A stretch of 64,000 nt of DNA, from contig CAWHFP010000023.1 in NCBI GenBank assembly GCA_963828445.1, forward strand, positions 1 through 64,000, read 5' to 3'. The notes under the pieces were generated by a model that searched no databases, had not been told where the DNA came from, and worked only from the letters and a program-made list of their open reading frames with translations. The DNA comes from Bog-532 sp963828445. Lineage in GTDB: Bacteria; Actinomycetota; Actinomycetes; Streptosporangiales; Streptosporangiaceae. Every line of letters begins with the position of its first letter. The stretch's first letter is position 1. Both the position numbers and the translations under genes were made by a program. Of the stretch, positions 29,315 through 37,780 are shown one piece after another.

Positions 29315-30541
29315 TTGCTACCAACCTGCCGGCTCTGTGGCGCCGACCTGACTCACACCTTCGTCGACCTGGGGATGTCTCCGCTGTGCGAGAGCTACGT
29401 CCCGGAGGAGCGGCTGGACCAGGCCGAGACCTTCTATCCGCTGCACGTCCGGCTGTGCGCATCCTGCCTGCTGGTTCAGCTGCCCGCGTACGTGTCCGGT
29501 GAGGACATCTTCTCGGACTACCTCTACTTCTCGTCCTACTCCGACTCCTGGGTGGCGCACGCCCAGCGCTACGCCGAGGCCATGATCGACCGGCTCGGCC
29601 TGACCGGGGACAGCCTGGTCACCGAGGTGGCCAGCAACGACGGCTACCTGCTGCAGCACTTCGTGGCCCGGGACATCCCGGTGCTCGGGGTGGAGCCCGC
29701 GGGCAACGTGGCCGAGGTGGCACAGTCCAAGGGGATCCGGACCGAGGTCCAGTTCCTGGGCGCGGAGACCGGCGAGCAGATCGCCGCCCGGTACGGGCGG
29801 GCCGACCTGGTGGCCGGCAACAACGTGTTCGCCCACATCCCCGACATCCGCGGTTTCGCGGCCGGGCTGCGGGCCCTGGTCAAGGACACCGGGACCGTCA
29901 CCCTGGAGTTCCCGCACCTGCTCCGGCTCATCGAGCGGCGGCAGTACGACACCATCTACCACGAGCACTACCAGTACTACTCGCTGCTGACCGCCTCCCG
30001 CGCGCTGGAGACGGCCGGGCTGCGCGTGGTCGACGTGGACGAACTCGGCACCCACGGCGGTTCGCTCCGGGTCTACGCCCAGCCGGTCGAGGCCGCGGGC
30101 GAGCCGGCCGCCCAGGTCAAGGCGGTGCTGGCCGAGGAGGAAGCGGCCGGCCTGCACACCGTGGCCGGGCACGAGGGCTTCGCCCGCGAGGTCCTGCAGA
30201 TCAAGAGCGACCTGCTCGAGTTCCTGCTCACCGCGGTCGCCGAAGGCAAGTCGGTGGCCGGCTACGGCGCCCCCGGCAAGGGCAACACGCTGCTCAACCA
30301 CTGCGGCATCCGGTCCGACCTGCTCGCGTACACCGTGGACCGCAGCCCGCACAAGCAGGGCATGTTCCTGCCCGGCACCCACATCCCGATCTACGCGCCG
30401 GAACGGATCGAGGAGACCAAGCCCGACTACGTGCTGGTCCTGCCCTGGAACCTGCGCGAGGAGATCAGCCAGCAACTCGACTACGTCCGCGCCTGGGGCG
30501 GACGGCTGGTCTTCCCGATTCCCGCACTCGAAATCGTGTGA
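29315..30541 (+). CDS. Class I SAM-dependent C-methyltransferase, TylC3-like
   Basis: Intact 408 residues. Putative zinc-binding N-terminus (CRLCGADLTHTFVDLGMSPL, LCASCLLVQLP), then the methyltransferase core with LVTEVASNDGYLLQHFVARD (SAM loop), VLGVEPAGNVAEVAQSKGI, LVAGNNVFAHIPDIRGFAAG, and FEFPHLL-like LEFPHLLRLIERRQYDTIYH with EHYQYYSLL. The C-terminal domain has VAGYGAPGKGNTLLNHCGIR. Such enzymes methylate C3 or C5 of 4-keto-deoxysugars. Start TTG 29315 follows GGGAAGGAA. It is 16 bp upstream of a cytidylyltransferase gene and probably in one transcript with it, which points to a branched, CDP- or dTDP-linked sugar. Confidence 0.86.
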   Translation: MLPTCRLCGADLTHTFVDLGMSPLCESYVPEERLDQAETFYPLHVRLCASCLLVQLPAYVSGEDIFSDYLYFSSYSDSWVAHAQRYAEAMIDRLGLTGDSLVTEVASNDGYLLQHFVARDIPVLGVEPAGNVAEVAQSKGIRTEVQFLGAETGEQIAARYGRADLVAGNNVFAHIPDIRGFAAGLRALVKDTGTVTLEFPHLLRLIERRQYDTIYHEHYQYYSLLTASRALETAGLRVVDVDELGTHGGSLRVYAQPVEAAGEPAAQVKAVLAEEEAAGLHTVAGHEGFAREVLQIKSDLLEFLLTAVAEGKSVAGYGAPGKGNTLLNHCGIRSDLLAYTVDRSPHKQGMFLPGTHIPIYAPERIEETKPDYVLVLPWNLREEISQQLDYVRAWGGRLVFPIPALEIV

Positions 30542-30557
30542 ACGAGGGGGACGAACA

Positions 30558-31373
30558 ATGAAGGTCGTACTGTTCTGCGGTGGCCTCGGGATGCGGATGC
30601 GCGAAGGCACCAACAACACCGCGCCCAAGCCCATGGCCATGGTCGGCGAGCGCCCGCTGCTCTGGCACGTCATGCGCTACTACGCCCACTACGGGCACAC
30701 CGAGTTCATCCTCTGCCTCGGTTACGGCGCGGCCGCGGTCAAGGACTTCTTCCTGAACTACGACGAAACCCGGTCCAACGACTTCGTCATCGAGAACGGG
30801 GCCCGGGACGTCAAGCTGTTCAGCACCGACATCTCCGACTGGCGGATCACCCTGGTCGACACCGGCCTGAACTCCCCGATCGGGGAGCGGCTGCGCCGGG
30901 TCCGCAAGTTCGTGGACGGCGACGAGATGTTCATGGCCAACTACGCCGACGTCCTCACCAACGCCTCGCTGCCGGACATGATCGAGCGCTTCGAGGCCAG
31001 CCAGGCCACGGCCAGCCTGCTCGCGGTCCCGCCCCAGTCCTCGCACCACGTGGTGGACATCGGCGACGACGGGCTCATCACGCAGGTCACCCCCATGCGC
31101 GACCTGCGCCAGTGGGAGAACGGCGGCTACTTCGTGCTCCGGCCCGAGATCTTCGACTACCTGAACGAGGGCGAGGACCTGGTCGAGGACGCCATCATGC
31201 GGCGGCTGGTGCCCCAGTCCAAGGTGCTGGCCTACTCCTACAAGGGCTACTGGTCCCCGGCCGACACGGTCAAGGAGCGCGCCCAGCTGGACCTGATGTA
31301 CCAGCGCGGCAACTGCCCCTGGATGATCTGGGACCCCGAGCGCTCCGGAGACCAGAAGCTCGCCACAGCCTGA
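30558..31373 (+). CDS. rfbF: Glucose-1-phosphate cytidylyltransferase-like nucleotidyltransferase
   Basis: Forms an NDP-glucose, probably CDP-glucose, the first step to CDP-linked dideoxysugars. Intact, 271 residues. MKVVLFCGGLGMRMREGTNN has the GGxGxR loop of RfbF (typical RfbF has LAGGLGTRxxE), APKPMAMVGERPLLWHVMRYY the sugar-phosphate site, YGHTEFILCLGYGAAAVKDF, DEMFMANYADVLTNAS with the metal Asp, ENGGYFVLRPEIFDYL and GYWSPADTVKERAQLD (RfbF usually has FWQPMDTLRDK). The ribosome site GAGGGGGA is at good distance. It follows the C-methyltransferase and ends before a strong terminator. RfbG and RfbH partners are not in the window, so another nucleotide is possible. Confidence 0.84.
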   Translation: MKVVLFCGGLGMRMREGTNNTAPKPMAMVGERPLLWHVMRYYAHYGHTEFILCLGYGAAAVKDFFLNYDETRSNDFVIENGARDVKLFSTDISDWRITLVDTGLNSPIGERLRRVRKFVDGDEMFMANYADVLTNASLPDMIERFEASQATASLLAVPPQSSHHVVDIGDDGLITQVTPMRDLRQWENGGYFVLRPEIFDYLNEGEDLVEDAIMRRLVPQSKVLAYSYKGYWSPADTVKERAQLDLMYQRGNCPWMIWDPERSGDQKLATA

Positions 31374-31387
31374 CCCCTATCCCCTTC

Positions 31388-31430
31388 AGGAACGGCCCGG
31401 CCCCTCACGGGACCGGGCCGTTCCTTTTCG
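31388..31430 (+). terminator. Rho-independent terminator after the cytidylyltransferase gene
   Basis: A 17-bp stem (31388-31404 with 31409-31425) with one mismatch, loop TCAC and a following TTTCGCTTTC. It lies 15 bp after the stop and probably ends the methyltransferase-cytidylyltransferase transcript. Confidence 0.85.
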
Positions 31431-32038
31431 CTTTCCCGTGACCGGCCAGCACCCCGCCGTACTCCGGTCCCCGCCCCGGTACCGCCCCGCTCACCCCGCA
31501 CCCCCATCACCCGGCCCCCAGCGCGCGACGGCCCGCTACCCCGGAGGCAGCCGACTCCCGATGGCCCCGCCACCCCGTGGGCTCCCGGCCCCGGGCCCTC
31601 CGGCGCCCGGCCCCGGCGCCGCCCCGCCTCCTGAGTCCCACACGACCCAGGCGAAACTGCCTCCGGCGGGGTCCTCGGGCTCCGGGATGGAGGAACCCCA
31701 CCCACCCCGGCCGCCGTCGCCCGCCGTGCAGCCGAGCAGACCTTTCGGTCCGCCTCAAGCCGCGAAACCCGTGCGGCTTGACCCTTCGCCCGGCCCGCTG
31801 TTCGGTTGGCGGGACGACGGCGACGGGATGGGCCAGCCCCGCCAATCGGCCAGGCCCCCATCGTCCCCGCCGTCCCCGGCTCCGACCCCCACCCGTCACA
31901 CCAGCCCCGCACACCTCAGGGAAACTGTGCGCCCCCCTTTCGGGAACGTTTTTGTGCACTGTGCAGCATGTGCGTCAAAAATGTTCCCAAACACCGAGGT
32001 GCCCGTCACGCCAGCCCCTCACGGGCGCCCCCGGCCGG
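31431..32038. other. About 600 bp C-rich non-coding stretch
   Basis: Very C-rich on the plus strand between the terminator and the DHFR-like gene. Open frames exist in several phases, but none has a family signature, and they are Pro/Arg-rich products of base composition. The only defined structure is the inverted repeat at 31942-31988. Composition differs from all neighbours. Confidence 0.5.
31942..31988. repeat. 13-bp inverted repeat with A/T-rich arms
   Basis: GGGAACGTTTTTG (31942-31954) pairs with CAAAAATGTTCCC (31976-31988), 12 of 13 bases plus one G-T, around a 21 nt centre that itself contains GTGCACTGTGCAG. It stands out in a C-rich stretch, 50-100 bp beyond the stop of the minus-strand DHFR-like gene. 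It could be that gene's terminator, a protein-binding site or a small mobile-element end. Confidence 0.55.
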
Positions 32039-32602
32039 TTAGTGCGCGACGCGGTGGCGGTGGTAGACGACTCCTGAGGTGAAGGGGCGGGTCTCGATGA
32101 GGTCCAGGTTCACCTGGCGCTCGTGCTGGGGGAAGAACGGGATGCCCCCGCCGACCAGCACCGGGTAGACCCGGGCCCGGTACTCGTCGATCAGGTCCAG
32201 GGCGGCCGCTTCGGCGGCCAGGGCGGCGCCGCCGATCGCGATGTCACCCTCGGCCGGCTCGGCGCGCAACCGCTCGATCTCCTCGGCCAGGCTGCCGGAG
32301 GCCAGGCGGGCGTTGCCCTGCACCGAAGTCAGCGTCCGGGAGAACACCACCCTGGGCAGGGCCTTCCAGAGCGCGGCCCACACCAGCATCGCCTCGCCGA
32401 GCGATGGATCCTGGTCGGCGGTCTCCCAGTACAGCATCGTTTCGTACAGCCGCCGCCCCAGCAGGTGGACGCCGACCTGGCGGATCTCGTCGGTGACGAA
32501 GCTGAAGATCTCCTCGTCGGGCGCGGTCCAGCCGAAGCTGCCGTCCGGCCCGACGATGTAGCCGTCCAGGGAGACGGCCATCGAATAGGTCACGCTGCGC
32601 AC
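32039..32602 (-). CDS. Dihydrofolate reductase family protein (RibD C-terminal-like)
   Basis: Intact 187 residues. Opening strand VTYSMAVSLDGYIVGPDGSF, then VHLLGRRLYETMLYWETAD, VVFSRTL, GDIAIGGAALAAEAAALDLI (the Gly-Gly nucleotide loop) and VYPVLVGGGIPFFP are the standard signatures of the RibD_C/YyaP group, which bind NADPH and whose substrates are mostly unknown. There is no active-site evidence for true dihydrofolate reduction. It lies downstream of the RmlC-like gene on the same strand with a 65 bp gap. Probably unrelated to polysaccharide synthesis. Confidence 0.85.
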   Translation of the reverse strand: MRSVTYSMAVSLDGYIVGPDGSFGWTAPDEEIFSFVTDEIRQVGVHLLGRRLYETMLYWETADQDPSLGEAMLVWAALWKALPRVVFSRTLTSVQGNARLASGSLAEEIERLRAEPAEGDIAIGGAALAAEAAALDLIDEYRARVYPVLVGGGIPFFPQHERQVNLDLIETRPFTSGVVYHRHRVAH

Positions 32603-32667
32603 CAGAAGTCCTCCTCGGTCCGCCGGGGGCCGACAGTACGACCCCCGGACACCACCGGACTCATCGG

Positions 32668-33216
32668 TCAGCTCAGCTGCTTGAGCGCGACTTCCAGCGA
32701 CGGAGCGGCCCGGTCGCGGTCGGACATCATCGCGGGCGGGAGCGGCCAGGGAATGGCCAGGTCCGGATCGTCGAACGCGATCGCGACATCCTCGGACGGA
32801 TCATGCGGACGGTCGATGCGGTAGGCCACGTCGGCCGGGTCGGTCAGGGCCTGGAAGCCGTGCGCGCACCCGGCCGGGATGTACAGCGACACCTGCTCGG
32901 TGTCCCGCAGCTCGAAGGTCTCCAGGTTGCGGAAGGTGGGCGAGCCGGCCCGGAGGTCGACCACCACGTCGAGCACCATCCCGTACGAGCAGCGCACCAG
33001 CTTGGATTCGCCCCGGCCGCGGCGGGTGTGCATGCCGCGGATCACGCCCCGGGCCGATCGGGACAGGCTGTCCTGGCTGAACCCGCCCGGGTCGATCCCG
33101 ACCGACCGGGCCGCCTCGGCGTCGAACGTCCGGGAGAAGAACCCCCGCTGGTCCGCGTGCGGGGTGGGCCGGAACAGGTAGGCCCCGGCGATCCTGGCCA
33201 CTGGCGATACGTCCAC
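32668..33216 (-). CDS. RmlC-like dTDP-sugar 3,5-epimerase
   Basis: Intact 182-residue cupin of the RmlC family and distinct from the copy at 2.1 kb. Key segments: IAGAYLFRPTPHADQRGFFS, DSLSRSARGVIRGMHTRRGR (conserved RGxxRGxH with the catalytic His), KLVRCSYGMVLDVVVDLRAG, QVSLYIPAGCAHGFQAL and ADVAYRID (the usual Tyr region). The full catalytic set looks present, unlike at 2.1 kb where the residue after RGVVRG is not His. It starts 12 bp after the methyltransferase stop and closes a minus-strand decoration operon. It may be a 3- or 5-only epimerase. Confidence 0.85.
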   Translation of the reverse strand: MDVSPVARIAGAYLFRPTPHADQRGFFSRTFDAEAARSVGIDPGGFSQDSLSRSARGVIRGMHTRRGRGESKLVRCSYGMVLDVVVDLRAGSPTFRNLETFELRDTEQVSLYIPAGCAHGFQALTDPADVAYRIDRPHDPSEDVAIAFDDPDLAIPWPLPPAMMSDRDRAAPSLEVALKQLS

Positions 33217-33228
33217 GGACAGCTCCCC

Positions 33229-33924
33229 TCAGGCCCGGGCCGAGCAGACGAAGAAGTACTCCACCGCCAGCTTGGGGCTGACCCACGGGATGTTGGCGTT
33301 CAGCCGCATGTTGACCGCCCGCAGGAGCCGGCGGTTGGGCTCGGAGTGCCCCCAGTTGTGGGAGGTCGGGAAGAACCGGTTGATGGCGAAGTGGCGGCCC
33401 AGGTCGCGCCCGAAGCTCCCGATCGGCTGCATGTTGTTGTACGGCCAGTAGATCTCCCGGTCCCGGTGGCCGAAGTTGACGTACGACACCACGAAGGTCC
33501 CGCCCGGGGCCAGGATGCCGGCGATCTCGGCGAACTTCTGCCGCTGGAATTGGCCCATGTACTCGAACACGCCCTGGGCCAGCACGATGTCGAACTGCTG
33601 GTCCTGGAAGCCGATCGGGTTGGCCACGAAGTCCAGCTCGGCCAGGGTCGGGCCGGGGTTGGGGATCGCGATGTCGATCCCGTGGTAGCTGACGTTGGGG
33701 GTGACCAGGTGCTGCAGGGTGGCGGGCCCGCAGCCGACGTCGAGCAGGGCCGGGGTCCGCCCCCGGCTGAGCTGGTTGATGATCCGGGCCGCCTTCTCCA
33801 TGCGGAAATGCGGCTTGGAGTACTTCAGGTTCTCGGTCTTCCAGAAGTCCTTCTTGTAGTACCGGACCTGCTGGTCAGTATGGTCGGTGGACGTGGCGCC
33901 GTGGCCGTTGGCTGAGTCGTTCAT
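33229..33924 (-). CDS. Class I SAM-dependent methyltransferase
   Basis: Intact 231 residues. SAM-binding motif I is PALLDVGCGPATLQHLV (about residue 58), with VSYHGIDIAIPNP as motif post-I, FDIVLAQGVFEYMGQFQRQK as motif II and LAPGGTFVVSYVNFGHRDRE as motif III. The C-terminal part (SFGRDLGRHFAINRFFP) is unassigned. Its ATG overlaps the stop of the pyruvyl transferase gene (ATGA), so both are translated together. O-methylation of a sugar in the surface polymer is the likely role from context. Confidence 0.85.
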   Translation of the reverse strand: MNDSANGHGATSTDHTDQQVRYYKKDFWKTENLKYSKPHFRMEKAARIINQLSRGRTPALLDVGCGPATLQHLVTPNVSYHGIDIAIPNPGPTLAELDFVANPIGFQDQQFDIVLAQGVFEYMGQFQRQKFAEIAGILAPGGTFVVSYVNFGHRDREIYWPYNNMQPIGSFGRDLGRHFAINRFFPTSHNWGHSEPNRRLLRAVNMRLNANIPWVSPKLAVEYFFVCSARA

Positions 33925-35228
33925 GAAGATCCTTGGCGTCGAGCGGGCTCAGGTCGGGCTGGGTGCTCTTCATCTCCAGTGACGGGAATCAGCAGGGTGG
34001 ACAGCGCCGCGAACTGCTCGCCCAGCAGCTGCCGGTTCTGCTCGTTGCGCTTGGCGATCGCGTGCCGCACTTCCTCGGCGCGGCCCTCCAGCTCGGTGAA
34101 CTGCTCGATCAGCTTGTCGACGTCCAGGGTGTTGCTGTGCTGGCAGAAGTCGCCCAGCCCGGCGTCGGTCATGATGGCCACGTTCTTGGCCGCGTAACCG
34201 ATCGAGATGACCGGCTTTTCCAGCTTCAGGGCGCACATGACGTTGTGGTAGCGGGTGGCGACCACGATGCCGGCGGGCATCATGGCCTGGGTCAGTTCGG
34301 CGAACGAGGTGATGGGTTCGGCCACGACCCAGGTCTCGTCCAGGTCGGGCCGGTGGGCCCGCGCGTCGGCCACGATCGCGTCGACCACGGTGTTGTCCCA
34401 CAGGTTGTCGCCGACGAACAGCCGCACCCGGCGGCCGTCGTCCAGCAGCCAGCGGGTGAAGCGCTGCAGCTTGGCCACGTAGGCGTCGGCGATCTCCCGG
34501 GCCCGGGCCCGGTCCTGCTCGGTGTTGGTGCCGCTGTAGGCCATCACCCCGAGGCCGACGATGTTGGGGTCGCCGGGCTGATACGGCGGTGCGGGCAGGT
34601 CGAAGACCAGGTCGGGGTAGACCCGGTCGCGGGACACGTCCACGCCGCGCTGCACCATCGCGTCGTAGGACTGCTGGTCGCGGTAGGAGCGGTAGGAGGC
34701 GGCCCGGGCGGCGGTGTCGAACAGCCAGCGGGTCACCCGCTGGCTGATCTGGTTGGCGCCCACGCTGACCATGGCGGTCTTGGTGCCGGTCAGCCGGCCG
34801 GACACGGTCAGCAGGAACATCGCGTACGGGGTCTGCCAGGGCTTCAGCGGGAGGCTGGCCTCCAGCGCGCCCATGCCGGGGACGATGACGGCGTCGTGCT
34901 TGCGCACCCAGGCGGCCGTCCGGATCACGTCGAGCCCCTTGCCCAGCAGTTTCAGGGCCTTGGCGCCCAGCCCGGCCGCCCGGCCCTCGTACTGCTGCGA
35001 CCACAGCAGCGGCTCGGCGCCGATGCCGAACTTGGCCGTGATCTCTTCCGGCCCCCGGCACATGGCGTCGACCACGGTGCCGGGGTGACTGGTCTGCAGG
35101 TACCTGAGCACGACCTCCATGGAGGCGTCGTTGCCGATGTTGCCCGACCCGAGCAGGCCGAACAGCCCCACCCGGGGCGGCCCGGAGAGCCGCCTGCGCC
35201 CCACGCCCGATGCTCCCGGTCCGCTCAC
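33921..35228 (-). CDS. Polysaccharide pyruvyl transferase family protein
   Basis: Intact 435 residues from GTG 35228, which overlaps the upstream stop. The family (CsaB/WcaK-like) adds ketal pyruvate to surface glycans. N-terminal Rossmann-like half: VGLFGLLGSGNIGNDASMEV (the GNxGDxA-type motif), VVDAMCRGPEEITAKFGI, HDAVIVPGMGALEASL. Middle: AMVSVGANQISQRVTRWLFD, AASYRSYRDQQSYDAMVQRG, YPDLVFDLP. C-terminal half: VVATRYHNVMCALKLEKPVI (conserved xxRxH) and SIGYAAKNVAIMTDAGL. Coupled to the methyltransferase downstream and GT2 upstream. Pyruvylation would add negative charge to the polymer. Confidence 0.87.
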   Translation of the reverse strand: MSGPGASGVGRRRLSGPPRVGLFGLLGSGNIGNDASMEVVLRYLQTSHPGTVVDAMCRGPEEITAKFGIGAEPLLWSQQYEGRAAGLGAKALKLLGKGLDVIRTAAWVRKHDAVIVPGMGALEASLPLKPWQTPYAMFLLTVSGRLTGTKTAMVSVGANQISQRVTRWLFDTAARAASYRSYRDQQSYDAMVQRGVDVSRDRVYPDLVFDLPAPPYQPGDPNIVGLGVMAYSGTNTEQDRARAREIADAYVAKLQRFTRWLLDDGRRVRLFVGDNLWDNTVVDAIVADARAHRPDLDETWVVAEPITSFAELTQAMMPAGIVVATRYHNVMCALKLEKPVISIGYAAKNVAIMTDAGLGDFCQHSNTLDVDKLIEQFTELEGRAEEVRHAIAKRNEQNRQLLGEQFAALSTLLIPVTGDEEHPARPEPARRQGSS

Positions 35229-36184
35229 GAAACCCTGCTTTCCTGGCCGGCCACGGCGGCGCCGACCGACACCAGCGCGGCCGCCTCCCGAGCTGACCGG
35301 GGCGCCGACAGGGCGTCCATGCGCACACCGCGCTGCGGGCGGACCCGGTGGGTCAGGTAGTCGGCCAGGTGGCCGTAGCAGGCCCGGCGCTCGCCCGAGG
35401 TCAGCGGGGCGTTGCGGATCGCGGCCACGTAGCCCCAGATGTACTCGCCGTACAGGCGGGCCACCGGGTGGCGGAGCGGGTCGGCCCGCCGCGGGTCCAG
35501 GTTGGCGCACCGGGCCCGCACGGTCGGGCTGGTCCGCTCGTTGCGGCCGTCGAACTCGCGCCGGAAGTACAACCAGTCCGGGACCTGGTGGAACGGCCCG
35601 TGCAGGGCCAGCTCGGTGGTGATGGTGCGGTCGGCGTGGTGGAAGCTGTTGAGCATCGTGGTCCGGCGCATCACCTCGGTCCGGATGACGCCGCCGGTGT
35701 CGTCGCCGCCGTTGGCGAACAGCGTGCTGCGGAAGCGCTCCGGGGCCGAGCGCGACGAGGTGTTCAACGGGTACTCGATCACCGCCGTCATCGCTCCGGC
35801 CCCGTCGATGATCGCGGTCCACGGGTGCGCCAGCACGACCTGCGGGTCGTCATCGAGGGCCTGCACGCAGCGCTCCATCATGTCCCGCGCGTACAGGTCA
35901 TCGTGGGACGCCCACTTGACCAGTTCCCCGCGGGCCTCGGACACGATGAAGTTGTGGTTGGGGGCGATCCCGACGTTGCGGGGCTGGCGGACGTAGCGGA
36001 TCCGGGAATCCTGCTTCTCGTAGCGCCGGCAGATTTCGCCGGTGTCGTCGGTCGACGCGTTATCGGAAATGATCAGCTCGAAGTCCTCAAACGTCTGGCC
36101 GAGCAGCGACTCAATGGCTTCGGCCACGTAATTCTGGCCGTTGTAGACCGGAAGGCCGATCGTCAGCCGGGGAACAGCGTTCAT
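35225..36184 (-). CDS. Family 2 glycosyltransferase
   Basis: Intact 319 residues from ATG 36184; the longer ORF start is not needed because LTIGLPVYNGQNYVAEAIES begins at residue 7. Further GT-A motifs are ELIISDNASTDDTGEICRRY, RNVGIAPNHNFIVSEARGEL and VKWASHDDLYARDMM (the DxD-like HDD). The C-terminal third is Arg-rich and without membrane helices, so it acts at the inner face. Its TGA overlaps the pyruvyl transferase GTG. Part of the minus-strand operon 37694-32668. Confidence 0.88.
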   Translation of the reverse strand: MNAVPRLTIGLPVYNGQNYVAEAIESLLGQTFEDFELIISDNASTDDTGEICRRYEKQDSRIRYVRQPRNVGIAPNHNFIVSEARGELVKWASHDDLYARDMMERCVQALDDDPQVVLAHPWTAIIDGAGAMTAVIEYPLNTSSRSAPERFRSTLFANGGDDTGGVIRTEVMRRTTMLNSFHHADRTITTELALHGPFHQVPDWLYFRREFDGRNERTSPTVRARCANLDPRRADPLRHPVARLYGEYIWGYVAAIRNAPLTSGERRACYGHLADYLTHRVRPQRGVRMDALSAPRSAREAAALVSVGAAVAGQESRVS

Positions 36185-36418
36185 ATTCCGGCCACCTTGT
36201 GGTTGATTGTGCACGCGGTGGACACGGCGTTATCCGTGACACGGGGACAATCAGTGGCAGTGAGCACTCTTATCGCCAGCCCTCGAGGATCCGGGTTCAG
36301 GTCAGCGCGGGACGCCGAGAGCCCCCCACAAGCCACATGACCCCGGGCCCGCCAGCGTTGATACACGAAGGCCGAGGCTATTACTTTAAGCAGCAACTTC
36401 CTCACTAAGCGTTCGAGT

Positions 36419-37092
36419 TTAGCTTTCTGCGACCACGATGAGATTGGCTGATGAAACCAGCATTTTGCTGCAGTGAAACGCCTCGGCGTACGGGGCCCGG
36501 CACTCCATACCGCGCAGGCGGGCCAGGCCCAGGAAAACCTCGTCGTCCCACCAGTCCCGGCCATGCTGCGACGGGTAGCAGGCGTGCAGCAACTCGGCCT
36601 TGCGCCGGGCCGTGGCCGTGGTGAGCGGGACGTAGAGGGCCGGCTCATGTCGCCGTCCCACTTGGGGATTTCATAGGCTAGGTACAGGGAATCGCGGAAC
36701 ACCGTGGGAATGATCTCGGCGATCGTCCGGTGGTCCTGGTGGGCGTCTGAGGCGTCGGGAGCCAGAATCAGGTCGGGCGCCCCGGCCCGCGCCACCGCCT
36801 CCAGCGCCTCCTTGACCGCGTTCCATTCGGCCGGGAACCGGCCATCCGGCAGCGTGTGCAGGTCGATGGTGAGGCGAGCGCCGGGCAGGAAAGCCTGCGC
36901 CGCCTGGTGGGCTTCCTGCTGGCGTTCCGGGGTGCCGGTCAGCACCACGTAGCGGACCTGCAGGCCCGCCTGGCTCTCGGCCAGCGTGAGCAGAGTCCCC
37001 CCGGCTCCGATCTCGATGTCGTCCGGGTGGGCGCCGAGGGCGAGCACGGACAGCGGCCGGTCCGGATGTGCGGGCAGGCGCAGAGGCAGCAT
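36419..37092 (-). CDS. PIG-L/LmbE-family deacetylase (frameshifted)
   Basis: Zinc-dependent N-acetylsugar deacetylase family (MshB, PIG-L, LmbE). VLALGAHPDDIEIGAGGTLL holds the metal-binding HPDD, and APDASDAHQDHRTIAEI the second His pair. FRDSLYLAYEIPKW closes the first frame. A frame change near 36650 is followed by ARRKAELLHACYPSQHGRDW and LARLRGMECRAPYAEAFHCS, the usual C-terminal segment. ATG 37092 fits the family start. It stands between a GT2 gene (234 bp away) and a DUF218 gene (17 bp away). Removing an acetyl group from an amino sugar of the polymer is the natural inference. Confidence 0.83.
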
Positions 37093-37109
37093 GTGACACA
37101 CCGTAGCGG

Positions 37110-37694
37110 TCAGCAACTGCGCTGCAGGAACAGGGCCTTGAACAGCGCGCCCCATTCATAACCGACCTGATAGGGCCAGGAGGTCAGCCCGATCGGCGTG
37201 CCCTGCGTGTAGACCGGGCCGCGGAAGCAGCGCTCGACCCGCAGCCGGGCCCGGGTCTCCTGCGGGGTGATGGTCACGATCGCCACCGACCGCCAGTGGT
37301 ACTTCCGGGCCAGCCGCCCGACGTACTCGGCCTCGCCCTGGGTGGTGCCCGGATCGGGGTTGAAGCAGATCAGCCGGACGCCCGCGATCGGGTGCGGGCA
37401 GCCGTACCCGGACAGCGGCGTGCCCAGCGAGATGACCAGGTTGGGGGCCCGGTGCTGCTCGGCCAGGCGCAGGGCGGTGCCGAGCGTGCCGCCCGGGGTG
37501 TCCAGCGACACCAGCGCGTCGACCCGGGGCGGAAGGCCCTGGTCGGGCCAGACGAACAGCCGGGCCGTGGTCCCGAGGAACACCACGATCAGCACGGCCA
37601 GCGCGATCAGCCATCGGCGCCAGCGACGGCGCCGGCCGGTCCGGGTCCGGGCCGCCGGGCCGGCCGATGTGACGGGGGCCTCCTCTGCCGGCAC
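37110..37694 (-). CDS. DUF218 (YdcF/SanA/ElyC-like) membrane protein
   Basis: Intact 194 residues. A basic N-terminus (RTRTGRRRRWRR) is followed by one membrane helix at about residues 28-46 (WLIALAVLIVVFLGTTARL) and an outward-facing DUF218-like domain: VDALVSLDTPGGTLGTALRL, APNLVISLGTPLSGYGC, GTTQGEAEYVGRLARKYHWR, SVAIVTITPQETRARLRVER. Members are linked with envelope integrity and polysaccharide or undecaprenol metabolism, without a defined reaction. It is the first gene of the minus-strand operon and diverges from the sacsin-like ATPase over 86 bp. Confidence 0.75.
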   Translation of the reverse strand: MPAEEAPVTSAGPAARTRTGRRRRWRRWLIALAVLIVVFLGTTARLFVWPDQGLPPRVDALVSLDTPGGTLGTALRLAEQHRAPNLVISLGTPLSGYGCPHPIAGVRLICFNPDPGTTQGEAEYVGRLARKYHWRSVAIVTITPQETRARLRVERCFRGPVYTQGTPIGLTSWPYQVGYEWGALFKALFLQRSC

Positions 37695-37780
37695 CGATAC
37701 GTTCCCTCTCCTGGCGTCGCGGGCCGCCGGCCTGTTCGCAGGCCAGCGGTCGGGGGCGCGTGGTCTGCTACGAATGTAGC

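Noticed and set aside
31438..32082. Plus-strand ORFs downstream of the cytidylyltransferase gene
   Set aside because: Open in several frames at once because of base composition; Pro/Arg-rich, no ribosome site, located after a terminator.
32803..35360. Plus-strand ORFs opposite the pyruvyl transferase and methyltransferase genes
   Set aside because: Antisense shadows rich in Val/Gly/His; the minus-strand proteins have full family signatures and coupled starts.
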